A stretch of 64,000 nucleotides of DNA from Membranipora membranacea (taxonomy: Eukaryota; Bryozoa; Gymnolaemata; Cheilostomatida; Membraniporidae): NCBI GenBank assembly GCA_914767715.1, contig OU612068.1, forward strand, positions 24,242,001 through 24,306,000, given 5' to 3'. This document shows, in pieces, positions 35,275 to 46,800 of this stretch. The notes under the pieces are model-generated. The model searched no databases, was not told the DNA's origin, and saw only the letters and a list, made by a program, of their open reading frames with translations. The position numbers and the translations under genes are program-made. The number at the start of each line of letters is the position of its first letter. Position 1 is the stretch's first letter.

Positions 35275-36200
35275 CTAGGCTAGATACACTAACCCCACTC
35301 TTTTCAATTGAATCAAAGCATGTGTTGCGGGTTTTACTTTAGCTATGATTGAGTCAAAGTTGGCAGAGAACCTCATATGACTGTCGATGTACACACCAAG
35401 AAGTCTCACAGATTTATTCTCTTTTATTACAACATCGTTTACTTTAATAGGAACGCTCTCTATTGACTTCTGCAAAGTGAATGTGATCGACTGCGACTTA
35501 GCAGCATTCAGAAGCATAGAGTTATGTTGACACCATTTCATGGCATAGTCTGCAGCCTCCTGGATGGGGTTGCCTGGGTGAAGGAAAGAAAAGGATGCCT
35601 TATGGCTGTAGAGTTAAATATTGACACATCTCTTTTGTGAACAATGTTGTATACGGTTGTATCATCGACATATTTAATGCAATTTACTGCAGGTCTCAAA
35701 TTGTCAATGAATATGTTCCATAACAGTGGGCCCAAGACCGTTTCTTGTGGAACTCCTAAGTTGCAAGGCTGATATGGAGAACGGACACCAGAGTAGGCCT
35801 ATTAACTCTCTGTAGACAATCAGAAAAGAAACTTATCACAACACGTGTGATCTCTGGTCTGATACCCAGAGACAGTAGTTTCTTCACAGCGATATCAGGG
35901 AGCATCTTATCGAATGCTTTACTAAAGTCAAGAAGCAGTGCCTGAGCAGCCAGATGAGATTGTTGGGATCATCTAGATTCTGAACAATATCCGTGACAAA
36001 CTTCACCACAGCATCAGTAGTGCTTAAGTTTCTAGTTTAAGCAAATTGATTTTCCAGTGATGGTAACTCTTGTTTGATGAAGCCAGATATAACAGATTCT
36101 GTGACTTTCCCCAGATGAAAGAGGAGAGAAATTGGTCTTAGCTGTTTTACTTTTTTATGTGGAGTAATCTCAGCACGTTTCCAGTGATTCACCAGTGAAC
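35275..36200 (-). mobile_element. Decayed LINE reverse transcriptase (non-LTR retrotransposon remnant)
   Basis: Read on the minus strand from about 36195 down, broken frames give, in order, the usual order of a LINE polymerase: HWKRAEITPHKKVKQLRPISLL, then a LSTTDAVVKFVTDIVQNLDD-like block, KAFDK-type remnant, LGVPQETVLGPLLWNIFIDNL, the active-site IKYVDDTTVY (about 35676-35650), and WCQHNSMLLNAAKSQ with VRLLGVYIDSHMRF. Stops and shifts interrupt it (open pieces 35538-35735 and 35275-35541), and neither end of an element is clear. It is an inactive, truncated copy. The motif style fits the Jockey/CR1/I-like groups, but I cannot assign a clade. Confidence 0.85.
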
Positions 36201-39200
36201 CTTCTAGAGGTGGTTAAAATCATTTGCACTGCGAGTATTCATCATCATCATAATTCACTCCATTGGTATCATCATCAATGAAGATTAGATATAAAAATAG
36301 ATGTTGATTGACATGGAGCTCAATCAAATTCAGGTGAGGTTGATTGATATTCAAGATTCAATTTAAGTTTAAAAATCAAGATATTTACCCATTTCCATTC
36401 CTGTAATCAATAGATCTGTGTGAACACCTCATCTTGAGAAATTATTCAGCCTATTTCACCATTTGTAAAGTTCATGATGTAATACAATTTAGTGTATATT
36501 AAGGTCTAAACATGCAAAGAACGTGTCAGTCTCATTTTTTTGAAGGAAATCCTGCTTCACTTCCGGTTGAAAATATAGGTTAAGCTCATCATCAAGCTAT
36601 GGGTGGCTACACTCTTCCCTTAAGTAGTAGCAGCAAGTGCCCATTTATAATCTGAGGTAAATGTTACAGGAGAGGACAACAAATCATCGAATGGTTTGGT
36701 CACAGAATTGTACTATATGGAAATCAATGGGTTTGGTGAACTCAAACGGTTGTTGTTGCTAGCAGGGGAGGGAGGTAGCCAATCAGGGAAGGGAGCTGAA
36801 TTGGATGACAGTGAGGGCTGAACCCAGGTATGCCGTATATTCGGTATAAGAAAATTTGATGCGATGGCCCAACGTTAAATAATATGTTTAATCACTGCAA
36901 TTAACCACAATGAACTAACTAGTTTGGTATTGTCGAAGAGCCGCCTGTAATCAGGGAGAATGGAAGCCCCCTGCTGTAATTATTATGTTTAGGTGGATGA
37001 TATTGGATGTAAGAATGGGTAAATCTGGTAAAATTCTTACTAACGTGAACTGTCATATTTATTCTCTTTATTGGCGTCATCAACAATGATTTTATTTGTT
37101 CAGCGATAAAAATGATCAAAAATGTATCAGACAAAGAATTCAATATTAAAAATCCTTTTAGTTTATCTGATTGGGGTAATGTCAACAGAATTTGGTTTAA
37201 AATCTTTTGCTTTGTCAGTAGGAAATCGTTGCACCAAAGTGGCATCAAAGCGGCATCAAATTTTCTTTTGACAGTCATTGGCACATCAATGAAATGTAAA
37301 TGCCTTGTCAAACTGTAGAATATATTGTGATCTTGTATTGTCTTGTTTTGTCCATTGATACATATAAATAAATAATATATGTAAATATCCGTGAGGTATT
37401 TTTAACATATGAATATATAAATAAGTAAAACATGTAAATATAAATGTAAATAAGTATTTATATGCTTATGGTTCTTAATCTGTGTATATGATTAATACTA
37501 TACCAGTTTATTTATTGATTTATTGTTATCACCATCTTGAATTATGATGTACGTTGGGAAAATCTTACCACATTGTTAGTTCCACCATTGCGCTACCCAT
37601 GCTGGGCACAGCTATGTCTTATTTTTAGTTAGAAATTCTAAGATATGTGAATGAATAGATGAAATCATAAATGAGCATCTTATTTTTTCTGTCACTGCAT
37701 GAAAAACATTCAAGAAAATGATTGTAGATTGACAATAAAAATAAAAGTATTGATCATTATAAAAATTCTTTTCTTTTTCAATTTGTCCAAACTGTGATTT
37801 TCAAGTCCCAACAGTACGACTTCACTGTAGCCAGTTTATACAACCAAGGGGCAACACCCTGTTATTCCTTGACTCTTTTGTCAGTGGCACAACCAATACA
37901 AAACATTGGGTCTCTCTACGTGATAACACGGATATGAGGAGTTGCTTCCTTTTATGATGGAATAAGACAACTATTCTGTTTTAATCATTGACTCTGTTTA
38001 ATCAGGGAGGGTATCCCACCCTCCCTGGTTTAATCGGGGAGTTTGGGACAAACATGTCCCGAACTCCCTGGTGCAATCAGGGAGGGTGGGTGTCTTAACA
38101 AAATTTTGTACAAAAACTATCATTTTATGGTGATAAAGTTCATCAATATTGGTAAATTATATTTATCTCATCAGACATTGTCACTCTGCTTGCCTTGCCA
38201 CATGATTCGTTCACTGCAACTGGAACTGAGCACATGTCATATTAGGACTAAAGGTACTTGCCAAACTGAGAGCGGGAACCGTACATGAGAACTTATCAGG
38301 TTTCAAAACAGAGGGAAATAAGATAGACCTAATATAAGGGGGCACAAGTCAAGTGAATGTGTCTATCATTCATAAGTTCTGATCTTTGAGCTGTCATCTA
38401 GCACATATTAAAGGTTAGGTTTGAGTGCCGGACGTCCTAACACTTCCACTTGATGTCTATTTTTATTTTTCCAGGGCGTTAGTCTGTTGGAAGCCTTTTC
38501 TGTAGGCGAAAAAACTTTTGCCTAATAATAGAGATGCTCATATGATGCCATTTTTGCTTTGTAATGCTCATTTTAGAGAGTCTTGATGATGAAAATTTAG
38601 ACATATTAGATGTAATGAGGAAATGGGAGATGGGGAGAATCAGGGTGGAGGTTCTAAATAGGCCTAAAATCTGGAAATTTCACTATAAATAGAAATACTT
38701 GTCATGAGTGTGGTGGAATCATAAGGTTTGAGGATATTTTTGCCACACAATGTAATAATAACTCAGGAATCTGTAACACACTGACACCTGTATAATCACT
38801 TTTGGCAATAGGTAGCAGTGAAAATCACATATCGGTGGATATTGAGATGCCAGCTGGAAGGCGTTGATCCTCCGGAGGAAGGGCTCCAAACTCAATATTT
38901 CAAAATTTTGATGATTTGTGGTATAGGTGCCCTTGACAGAGTTCGTGATACGTGATAAGTTTATCAACACTTGAAGTTACCTTTTTGGCAGAGTAACTAC
39001 TAAAATGGAAAATTCAGCAGGGTGTCCTTTACCTGACATTCACTCATTGTTCTCTCAGACTATGGTCTATGATATATTCACCAACACAGCTGTTTTAAAA
39101 TGCTTGTCAAAAATGGAGGCGACAGCCAAACCAAAAAGTCCCTTGTAGTAATTTATCAAAGTACCAGGTATTTCCTCGCTCAATAACAACAATGATGGGA

Positions 39201-39373
39201 TTTCAAAATAAAACACCTACCCAAACTTCAGTACCTGTCTTTACCAGTTTTCATTCCAGTTGGCTGTCAATCACTTCTAAGCGTTTTTCAATCGATTTTG
39301 TCATAATGATTGGAAGGAATTCTGATTGCAAAGAACTTTGATATTTGAAGTAATTTGTGATTACCTTTTATCA
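36201..39373. other. Intergenic region with AT-rich tracts and small hairpins
   Basis: No gene is recognised. A 130-codon minus-strand open frame (37311-36919) has no family motif I know; it may be retrotransposon-derived because it lies near a LINE remnant. From 37360 to 37470 the DNA is an AT-rich run with repeated ATAAATAA-like words. Two adjacent hairpins lie at 38003-38068. Minus-strand open pieces at 38970-38719 do not form a splice-consistent gene. Confidence 0.45.
38003..38095. repeat. Cluster of CAGGGAGGGT hairpins
   Basis: CAGGGAGGGT at 38003-38012 pairs perfectly with ACCCTCCCTG at 38018-38027 around a 5-base loop. GGGAGTTTGGGACA at 38037-38050 pairs with TGTCCCGAACTCCC at 38055-38068 with one mismatch. 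A third CAGGGAGGGT starts near 38078. Related pieces occur at 49573-49604 (CCAGGGAAGG ... CCTCCCTGG) and near 53321-53345. This looks like a short dispersed foldback repeat. Confidence 0.7.
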
Positions 39374-39649
39374 TCATTGTAACAAAACGATTGCTTTTGA
39401 TATTGGGTCACAGGTTTTTTTAAGGAATGACAGAATCTTGTCACACAGCCAAGAATTTGGTGACAAAACAGTTTCATCAAGAACTGAATTATATACTAAA
39501 TATACTTCAACCAGGATATTACCGAATTCTTCTGCGTTCCTAAAAGTGAACTGTGGCTGCATGTTTTCAAGAACCTGTCGGATGTGACTATAGTATGTTG
39601 GTGCATCCACAATTCCAGGAAATAATGAATTAACATTCTTTGTATCCAC
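39374..39649 (-). pseudogene. Unrecognised open fragment, possibly a gene relic
   Basis: A 91-codon minus-strand frame has an ordinary protein-like composition (SHIRQVLENMQPQFTFRN, EEFGNILVEVYLVYNSVLDE, SWLCDKILSFLKKTC). It ends in three close stops. Further along the same strand, other frames give protein-like fragments (EEIPGTLINYYKGLFGLAVA at about 39180-39120) separated by stops. No family was recognised. It could be a decayed gene or transposon, or chance. It lies just past the GPCR stop, on the same strand. Confidence 0.25.
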
Positions 39650-39935
39650 AGGGGGATATCAAACCTAGAACAACGATGTCACAACATGTCCTGACACATG
39701 ACACAATATGGCAATAAAACACATAAAATACATTTCCCTCTTTGTGTACCAGTCAGAATGAGGTGAAACAATCTTCTGCACCAGCTTATAAGAAGCTTAG
39801 TAACTATCGTCACAGATGTGGTTTTTCTATGGCCTCCAATCCCATAAAAACAAAGACTGAGTAGAATCCGATTGCGTCAAAAGGCTTAAGAAATTGTTAG
39901 AAATTCACTACTACTTGTTTCACTTTCTCATTTTT

Positions 39936-41069
39936 TTATTGCCAGCTATCTTCACTTGTATTGGTCGTGTGACTGGCGATCAGTCGGAAAAGTACAGACA
40001 TTTGACTATGATTGTGACTTGTTTTGTCATTCACCTTGTATAAAATCTCAGGTGCTTTTTTACAGCAAACTGATTTCAAAATAGCTTGCGAAGACCTGTT
40101 TCTCAAAATATACACAGATGGATTGGCAATGCATTCTAAAAACAGGAAAGCAATAGCAACGCATTCAACAGCAGAGCTAACATGTAAAATTTTAAAAACT
40201 TGTAACAAAGTCACAATACAAAATGGAAGACAGGAGACTAGTTGTATAATGACTACCAAAATACCCATTTTAGCGGCCTTCCGGTTATCTTTGTGGACAA
40301 TGAGTTGCCCTGACAATTTACGTAGGCTTGGGCGCCTAGTCTGAGTCAATGGTTCATTAGATTCCCGTTCAGCTAGCTTATCCATAGATTCATGGTTGGG
40401 TTGTAAGCTGTTCCTCCGAGCGAGAGCTGTGGTGTGCTTTGTTGCGGAATAAATAGTCCAATAAATAAAGCAGTTTATGAGTAAAGGGAAGACAAATGCT
40501 ATACAGACGATCACGGTCAGGTAAATCGTAGTGAAGAGCGATGGAATCCTACATCCTGCACCGATGATTGATAAATTAGAGCGATAGCTTTCATCACTGC
40601 TCCAGTTTATTACCTGAAGCATCGACACGCTACATACCATTACTAACGCTCCTGTAATAAACAATGTACAAGACTTGTGAGTAACCCACTTAGTATAGTG
40701 TAAAGAGCATCGGATAGCAATGAATCTGTCTATCGATATAAGAAGTGCCGTCCATGATGACGCTAATATATGCGTTATAAACAATACTGAGATGGTCCTA
40801 CACCAGCCGGCAGCGCTATCCGTAGTCCATGAGTCATCCACAGATGTAGCAGCGTATAGAGTCAATAAAAAGCCTCCTAGCATCAGGTTTTCCAAGCAGA
40901 GCACCGATGTGAATTTCGCAGCAGGCCTTTTGGTTTTACGAAATACAATTACTAGTATTGCTAGAATGTTACAGACGAGAACGGACACTGCCAGGGAGAT
41001 GAATAAACCAGCCCTGAAATATAACATCACAGTTTCCTCTGTATCCATTGTTTGTGTATGATTTGACAT
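39936..41069 (-). CDS. Class A (rhodopsin-like) G protein-coupled receptor, orphan
   Basis: A single intronless frame of 377 residues with seven hydrophobic segments. TM1 has the Asn of VLVCNILAILVIV. TM2 reads SVLCLENLMLGGF, with Asn where the sodium-site Asp (2.50) usually stands. A Cys precedes TM3 (WCRTISVLF), which ends SIDRFIAI (DRF instead of DRY). TM4 (CTLFITGALVMVCSVSM) lacks the usual Trp. TM5 has FVFPLLINCFIY. TM6 reads VSCLPFCIV, with Cys where the toggle Trp (6.48) is usual. TM7 ends NPSVYIL, followed by a short helix 8 and Cys-Cys, a likely palmitoylation site. The N-terminus has an NHT glycosylation sequon; ICL3 is Arg/Ser-rich. The family role is coupling an external ligand to G proteins; the ligand cannot be inferred. 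The ATG is the first of the frame. The stop codon overlaps AATAAA. Confidence 0.88.
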   Translation of the reverse strand: MSNHTQTMDTEETVMLYFRAGLFISLAVSVLVCNILAILVIVFRKTKRPAAKFTSVLCLENLMLGGFLLTLYAATSVDDSWTTDSAAGWCRTISVLFITHILASSWTALLISIDRFIAIRCSLHYTKWVTHKSCTLFITGALVMVCSVSMLQVINWSSDESYRSNLSIIGAGCRIPSLFTTIYLTVIVCIAFVFPLLINCFIYWTIYSATKHTTALARRNSLQPNHESMDKLAERESNEPLTQTRRPSLRKLSGQLIVHKDNRKAAKMGILVVIIQLVSCLPFCIVTLLQVFKILHVSSAVECVAIAFLFLECIANPSVYILRNRSSQAILKSVCCKKAPEILYKVNDKTSHNHSQMSVLFRLIASHTTNTSEDSWQ

Positions 41070-42817
41070 TGTGACAGTGCGAACAAGAACCTGCTCTAGT
41101 CAGTCAACATGATTCTATGTAAGCTTGTTGAGATTGTTTACAGCTAGTGAGCCAAGTCAAGCTTCGGCGTGTCAATCCTGATGTTGATTGTTGAGCAAGT
41201 TAATCCAGTGCTTAGGTAATTGCGAATGTAAGAACTGGAAGCATTACCGATTATTTCTTCTAATTTTCCAAGGCCCGTCTCTAATTCCTGCTAATTTCTG
41301 TTACCTATGAGCTCCATAGACAAGAAGGTTAAGTTAAGCTTTTGTGAGTTGTTGATAAATCCTCAGTCTTCAAGATAAATACCTGTGAATGTTTGAATAT
41401 ATAAGGTAATGATGTTAACGCTTCTACGCCTGACCTGTACACTGAAACAAAGCGGCAACACTAATCTATTTATACAGCGTTACTTCTAAAAATAGAAAAG
41501 CGCATACTTGATGATGGGAATCACAAAGCCTTTTCATCCGTAACAACCATTGAACGAAGTATAGAATAATAGAAACCCATTACTGTTGTATACAGTTACA
41601 ATAATCGCACCATGCTACGTGAGCAACACATTACTTTTGATAGCCGTGTAAATCTCCCTGTGTGATAGCCCAGAGCCAGAGATGACGCGATACGGCTTGT
41701 ATGAGATCATCAGATTATATTGATGCGTCAGAGCTGAGCCATTGCTTCTTTTCTTTCTATTGTTTCACTGACAATTCTGTAACTTTTCTGCGTGTTATAA
41801 CCGCCCACTATTGTGATAAGTCTAACCCTCCCACCCATCAAAATTACGCTTGTGTGGTGCTTTCTCAAATCATAACATACATTTTTTATTAATTTCATGT
41901 TTCGAGAGGAGAGTGGAAATACTATCTAAATTTGGTTTAGTTGCATTGTCAGAACCTTGCCTCACTTATTTGTCAATTTTCCTCTCAAGTATGCAATTAT
42001 CTTGAGCAATGCGGAACGTTGTGAATTATTGACCTAAAGTAGCCAATATATTACCACTAAGTATTTTTTCCTGTCTATTTCTGGCAACAAAAAGTTCCTG
42101 GCAACCAGAAGGTGGTCAGATTATTTTAATTGTTATTCCCAAAGTTGAGAAAAATCACGGGTCATGGCCAAAAACATTCGGAAGAATGAGAGAGACCCTC
42201 AACCTCAATACACTCTATAAATAACTCTTGAAAAATTTAAGCGCTTTCATTTCCTATTTGCTTATACTCATAAATATGTATCATGCACCTGCTATAAACC
42301 TCCGAGAGTGGAGCTCTGCTTCTGTTGTCTGCACTAAGGGACAGTTCTGATGATCATCGGGTCACACTTTAATTACGGTAAAAATAAATCTTCCTATATT
42401 GGCGTGAACTTTGAGAGCGAAATAATATAAATTATTCAATTTATAAAATTGAAAATTTTTTTATCTTTCCCCACCATTGCCCAGCTTATTTATGGCGGTG
42501 GCAGGTTTGCTTGTGGAAATGAAAATAACAGAGTTATAGATCTTTAATAACCTTATTACTGGGTTTTGTTACGGATTTATCACAAATCATGCTAATGTAT
42601 GAAAAAATAAGTTTAGTCTCCTTGAAAGTATAATTGGCCCTGTTATAGCTCTGCATGTGACCTCCTTGAAGGTTTCGTGTAGACAAGTGTATTGAGCGAA
42701 ATTGATCCAATTTGACACTGATATGAACAAGTGGTCAAACGACTATTCGGTTTTATTGAGCTGATCTGGTGTGACAGCGAAAGCCTCTATGTGTGAGAAC
42801 CTGGCCAGGCAGCGATG

Positions 42818-42859
42818 GCGTGATCGAGCAGCGGCAGCGTGATTGAGCTGCGCTGCCGG
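42818..42859. repeat. GC-rich direct and inverted repeat
   Basis: Two copies of GCGTGAT(C/T)GAGC about 20 bases apart. CGGCAGCG is followed by its complement CGCTGCCG, so a hairpin is possible. It is GC-rich compared with the surrounding AT-rich DNA, about 1.8 kb upstream of the GPCR start. Confidence 0.6.
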
Positions 42860-43810
42860 TTACCATGTATACAATATACACACCTGGATGACCGAGCGAT
42901 GAGCGCCTGACTGCAGATTAATGTGACAGTTATTGGTTTCATAAGAACGATTTGGTAACTCCGGCTGCTAAATTCTGTAGGTTCTAAGTCAGTCCAGTAT
43001 ATAATTTCTTAAAAGCTTGATATCTTCCAATCACATTTACACATATACATAAATCTAGATTTAAGCAGAAATCAAAAAGGATTCCGGAATGAATACGGCA
43101 ATGGTGTCCCAATGATGAGTCGGCAGTTTTGCCTTCAAGATTTCAGCAGCAGATTTTTCATGCAGAGATTAAGATATAAGATCTTATAAATCAAAGCTTC
43201 TTAGAGTATTTATGCGTCTGATTTTATTTCAAGATTTCATTATCTGCACCAGTTGCAGTCAGCCTTGACATCAAGTTGCTTTTAATATTCACCTTACGGA
43301 TAATGCTCCTTACAAGGTTTTAATTCAATGTGCAGGCTAGAAGTTTTAATTTACTCTGAAGGCCAGACCAGTTTAAGTGGATATTACATCATAATCAATT
43401 ATATATTATTTGATGATATAATATTATAATCCTTCACAGAAAAATAATACGTTCATTTAATTTGACAATAGCCACAATTATGGGCAATTATGTTTATTAG
43501 TGCAAGTGAAAGGGCAGTAGCACCAAGAAAGTCCTCACTCCAGGCGGCAATTCATGAAGGACTGTAAAAATGCATTCAGACACATTTTTGAATGTCAGCA
43601 TCAGGCACACTAAAATCGTCAAAATCACAGCGTTATTCAAATGTGGCAAAATTAATGAATACAAGTGTGCAATATAAATTACAATCTGATTCAATCTTAT
43701 GGGGCTACTATATTGATGAGCCTAGCCCTCAGATTTACTCCCTCCGTTCATTTCTAACATCTATACTAAGTTGATGTATATGGAACACCAGCCATGGGTT
43801 ATCACCCATA

Positions 43811-43854
43811 AGGCCACTGCCAAAAAGCCACTGGCCATAAAGCCACTGGCTATG
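43811..43854. repeat. Short tandem repeat of a GCCACTGGC-like unit
   Basis: GGCCACTGCCA, AGCCACTGGCC and AGCCACTGGCT occur in a row, spaced about 15 bases apart, each with partial dyad symmetry. Function unknown; a local duplication is the simplest reading. Confidence 0.6.
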
Positions 43855-46800
43855 AGCTAGGATCACAGATCTGGTCAGTCTACATAAATGGCAGTTAGTC
43901 TTCATGTTATACATGGATGATTTGACTACACATATATTCACTATATAATGCCCTTAAAATGTCATCAATATAATCTCCCAATAACTTATCATAACTTGTT
44001 AGAAAAGATTTTGCAAATGGGTTCCAGGCATCACCATACTATACACGCCTGACCTAATGTCAGATGGCAAAGAGAAGATATCTGACATCTTGACAAGTAA
44101 TGACATTTCATGGCTGTAAATAGTAAATAAACATTTTGCTAAGTGAATTGTGAACCTATATTTGGAAAGTGATATTTACCCTGTACAGTACGAGAGTACA
44201 CAGTCCAGTCGCAGACGTATATGTCTCAAACAGTCACAGATAGAAGGCATAAATTGTTTACAACATCAGGCTGGTGATAATATAAGTATCTCCAACATTG
44301 GTAGGGGTTATATCAGATCAAAGAAAGGTAAAACTGAAGCGAATAGCAAAATCTGCCATAAGATTTCTTACTAGGGAATACCAGTGGAATGTCAGCCTCC
44401 ACTGCAAGACCTCTTCAACAGTACTCTCCAGACCCCATAGATAGTTCTTTTACATGTTACGTAAAACATTATTAATGAGTAGCCAGTTTTTTCTAGCTAG
44501 TCATGTATTTTTTCTAACAGAAATCCCACTTAATGATGACACAGGACAGATGAAAAAAACTGTATATGAAGCACTGATTAGTTTTTCTTATCTATTGTTG
44601 GGATTTTCCTTCAATTCAAAATTCCAGTGGAATCTTTTTGCTTAGTTTCACCCCATTTCCAAAGTACATCTTTCACAGCTGGTGGGAGCAAATAAACAAA
44701 GCCACAGATATATTTTTAGCTATCTTCTTCATCATCATCATGCATAATGTATAGACAAATATTCCCAATGAGTGAAGATGCCACAAAACATGTTTACTAG
44801 AAATGATTCTGGTTTGGGAACAAGGTTAGGGTTTGCCCAGTGTTGTGTTATACCATGTCTTTTGTGTGGGTGTTGTCGGAAGTCTTAGTCTCAGACATCA
44901 CATCCACACTTAGTGCTAGGCTAATCACTGACAGAATCTCTACTTTCATCGACCTCATCTCTCTTAATTGGTGTGGTCACCTGGTAATAATAGATAATCT
45001 TCTAGGTACAGATGCCAATTACATACCCAGAGTCTCAGAGCACAAGGCTGTAAAGAGCTCAGACAGCACACCACCACTCTACCGAAACATCACAGAGCAA
45101 ATACCCCTAACTGATACCCAATACGAGACCGCAAACCAGAATCATAGACAGCAGTCTGAACTTGTACTACATGGCATTTTGATGATGGGGGTTGATGTAT
45201 GTTGAGATTTTGCCAGTGATAGGCTCGCACTCTGTGAGGATGTGATGACTGGAACACTAGGCACTAGTCAGTAGATCGCAAGCCACCCACACTAATTTGT
45301 CGATGAGTAAGATGCGAATTCTCCTTCAATGTGCATGTGGAGATAACTCAAAGTTAAATTTATGAAATCCAATTCATAGCCTATGACCAAAACATAGCAT
45401 GATTCAATTTATCGGTTCACCAGTAGAGTGGGACAGAGCGGACTGCGGACAATGTGGATCAAACTTGTTCTAGACAAATATGTGGAAGAAGGGAAGAGCT
45501 GTCTGTAATCTTTCCCAGTGGACCTTTTAAATTGAGGTGCTGCTGCATGTTGCTATGAAGAAAGGTAGAAGAGCAAACAGACATTTGGAACATTACAAAA
45601 TTACACTAAACAAGTCTCGGCTTCATCAAAAGGTCTTCTCTGATATGAGGGATTATTTTTAATGTTCTTGACATAATGCTAGAATTATGGGTAATAACAA
45701 AAGTGGTAGATCCATAGATTTCTTTCAGCTAGTTGTTTAGGGCCATATTTATTAACATCGAGATGGTTTTTCTGTGTCTTGAGTATTGTAGGTTGCATAC
45801 ACATAAATTATACAGGGTAGGTAGGGTCTCACAAAATCAGGTGATGTGGCATGTCACCAGTAAATTCCTCTACGGTTTCTGGGTCTAAATTTTATTCTCC
45901 ATTTAGATTAGATTTTTATCTAATAGACCAAAGGCTGGCCTAAAAATATCCACTGAAAGGCACATTACACCTGTAATCGCATCTATTATTGATGATTTTG
46001 ATCTGGCCAGGCCATCAAATTCTCATGCTTCACACCACATTCCCGCCTCTATAACAATCTCAATCTGATCATCACACATGCAATCAATGTGTCAACTACA
46101 GAGAACCTCTAGCTAGGAACAACAGAACAACAGTACGAGCTTACAAGCCTACAGCTTGTTTTCCACTGAGATGCACTCTATTTTTAATCATTGTTATCTA
46201 TTTTAGTCACATGGCATTCTACACGAATTAGGTTTCCTTGTTTGTCGCCTGGTGATTTTTATTGATCAAACAATGATTGCATTTTTGGCCAAGTGAGTCA
46301 TGTTGTAATTGTTATTTTTTAGGTTTTTACATTTATCATCGAAAAATTTCCATAGAGTATTAAAGTTTCAAGGGTCGTATGCCATGTTTCTATGGAAAGT
46401 GCAGTGCTAGTAATATGTTATAAAGTTCACTCCACATCCTTCAGGGAAACACATGTTAATACTATTGGCATGTTCCACTGGGATTGGCCTGAATTGGTCT
46501 TCTTGTTATTCCTTGCATAATTTCCTTTTTCCACCAATCATTGATAACATGTCACATGAGCCCAAATATTATAATATTCGATATAGTTCACTACAGCTGG
46601 TAACAATAAAAGTTACCTATTACAACTACAGGAAGCTTTCCTCAAACCTTTGAACCCTCAATGATCTTAAAACTGTCATAGTTGTAGCTAAATGTTAAGC
46701 CAATTAATCAGATGTCAAAAGCCTAGAGGTGGTTTCTAAGTATAAACTCAGCTGCTCCTCAATCAGTCCTACAAAGAGCAAATAGGACATTCTTCCACGT

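Noticed and set aside
40024-41061. Plus-strand open frames opposite the GPCR
   Set aside because: The minus-strand frame has seven membrane segments and family motifs; the plus-strand frames are its shadows.
44840-45205. 121-codon open frame in the large intergenic region
   Set aside because: No domain, no neighbouring exons in frame, and no convincing start or splice sites.
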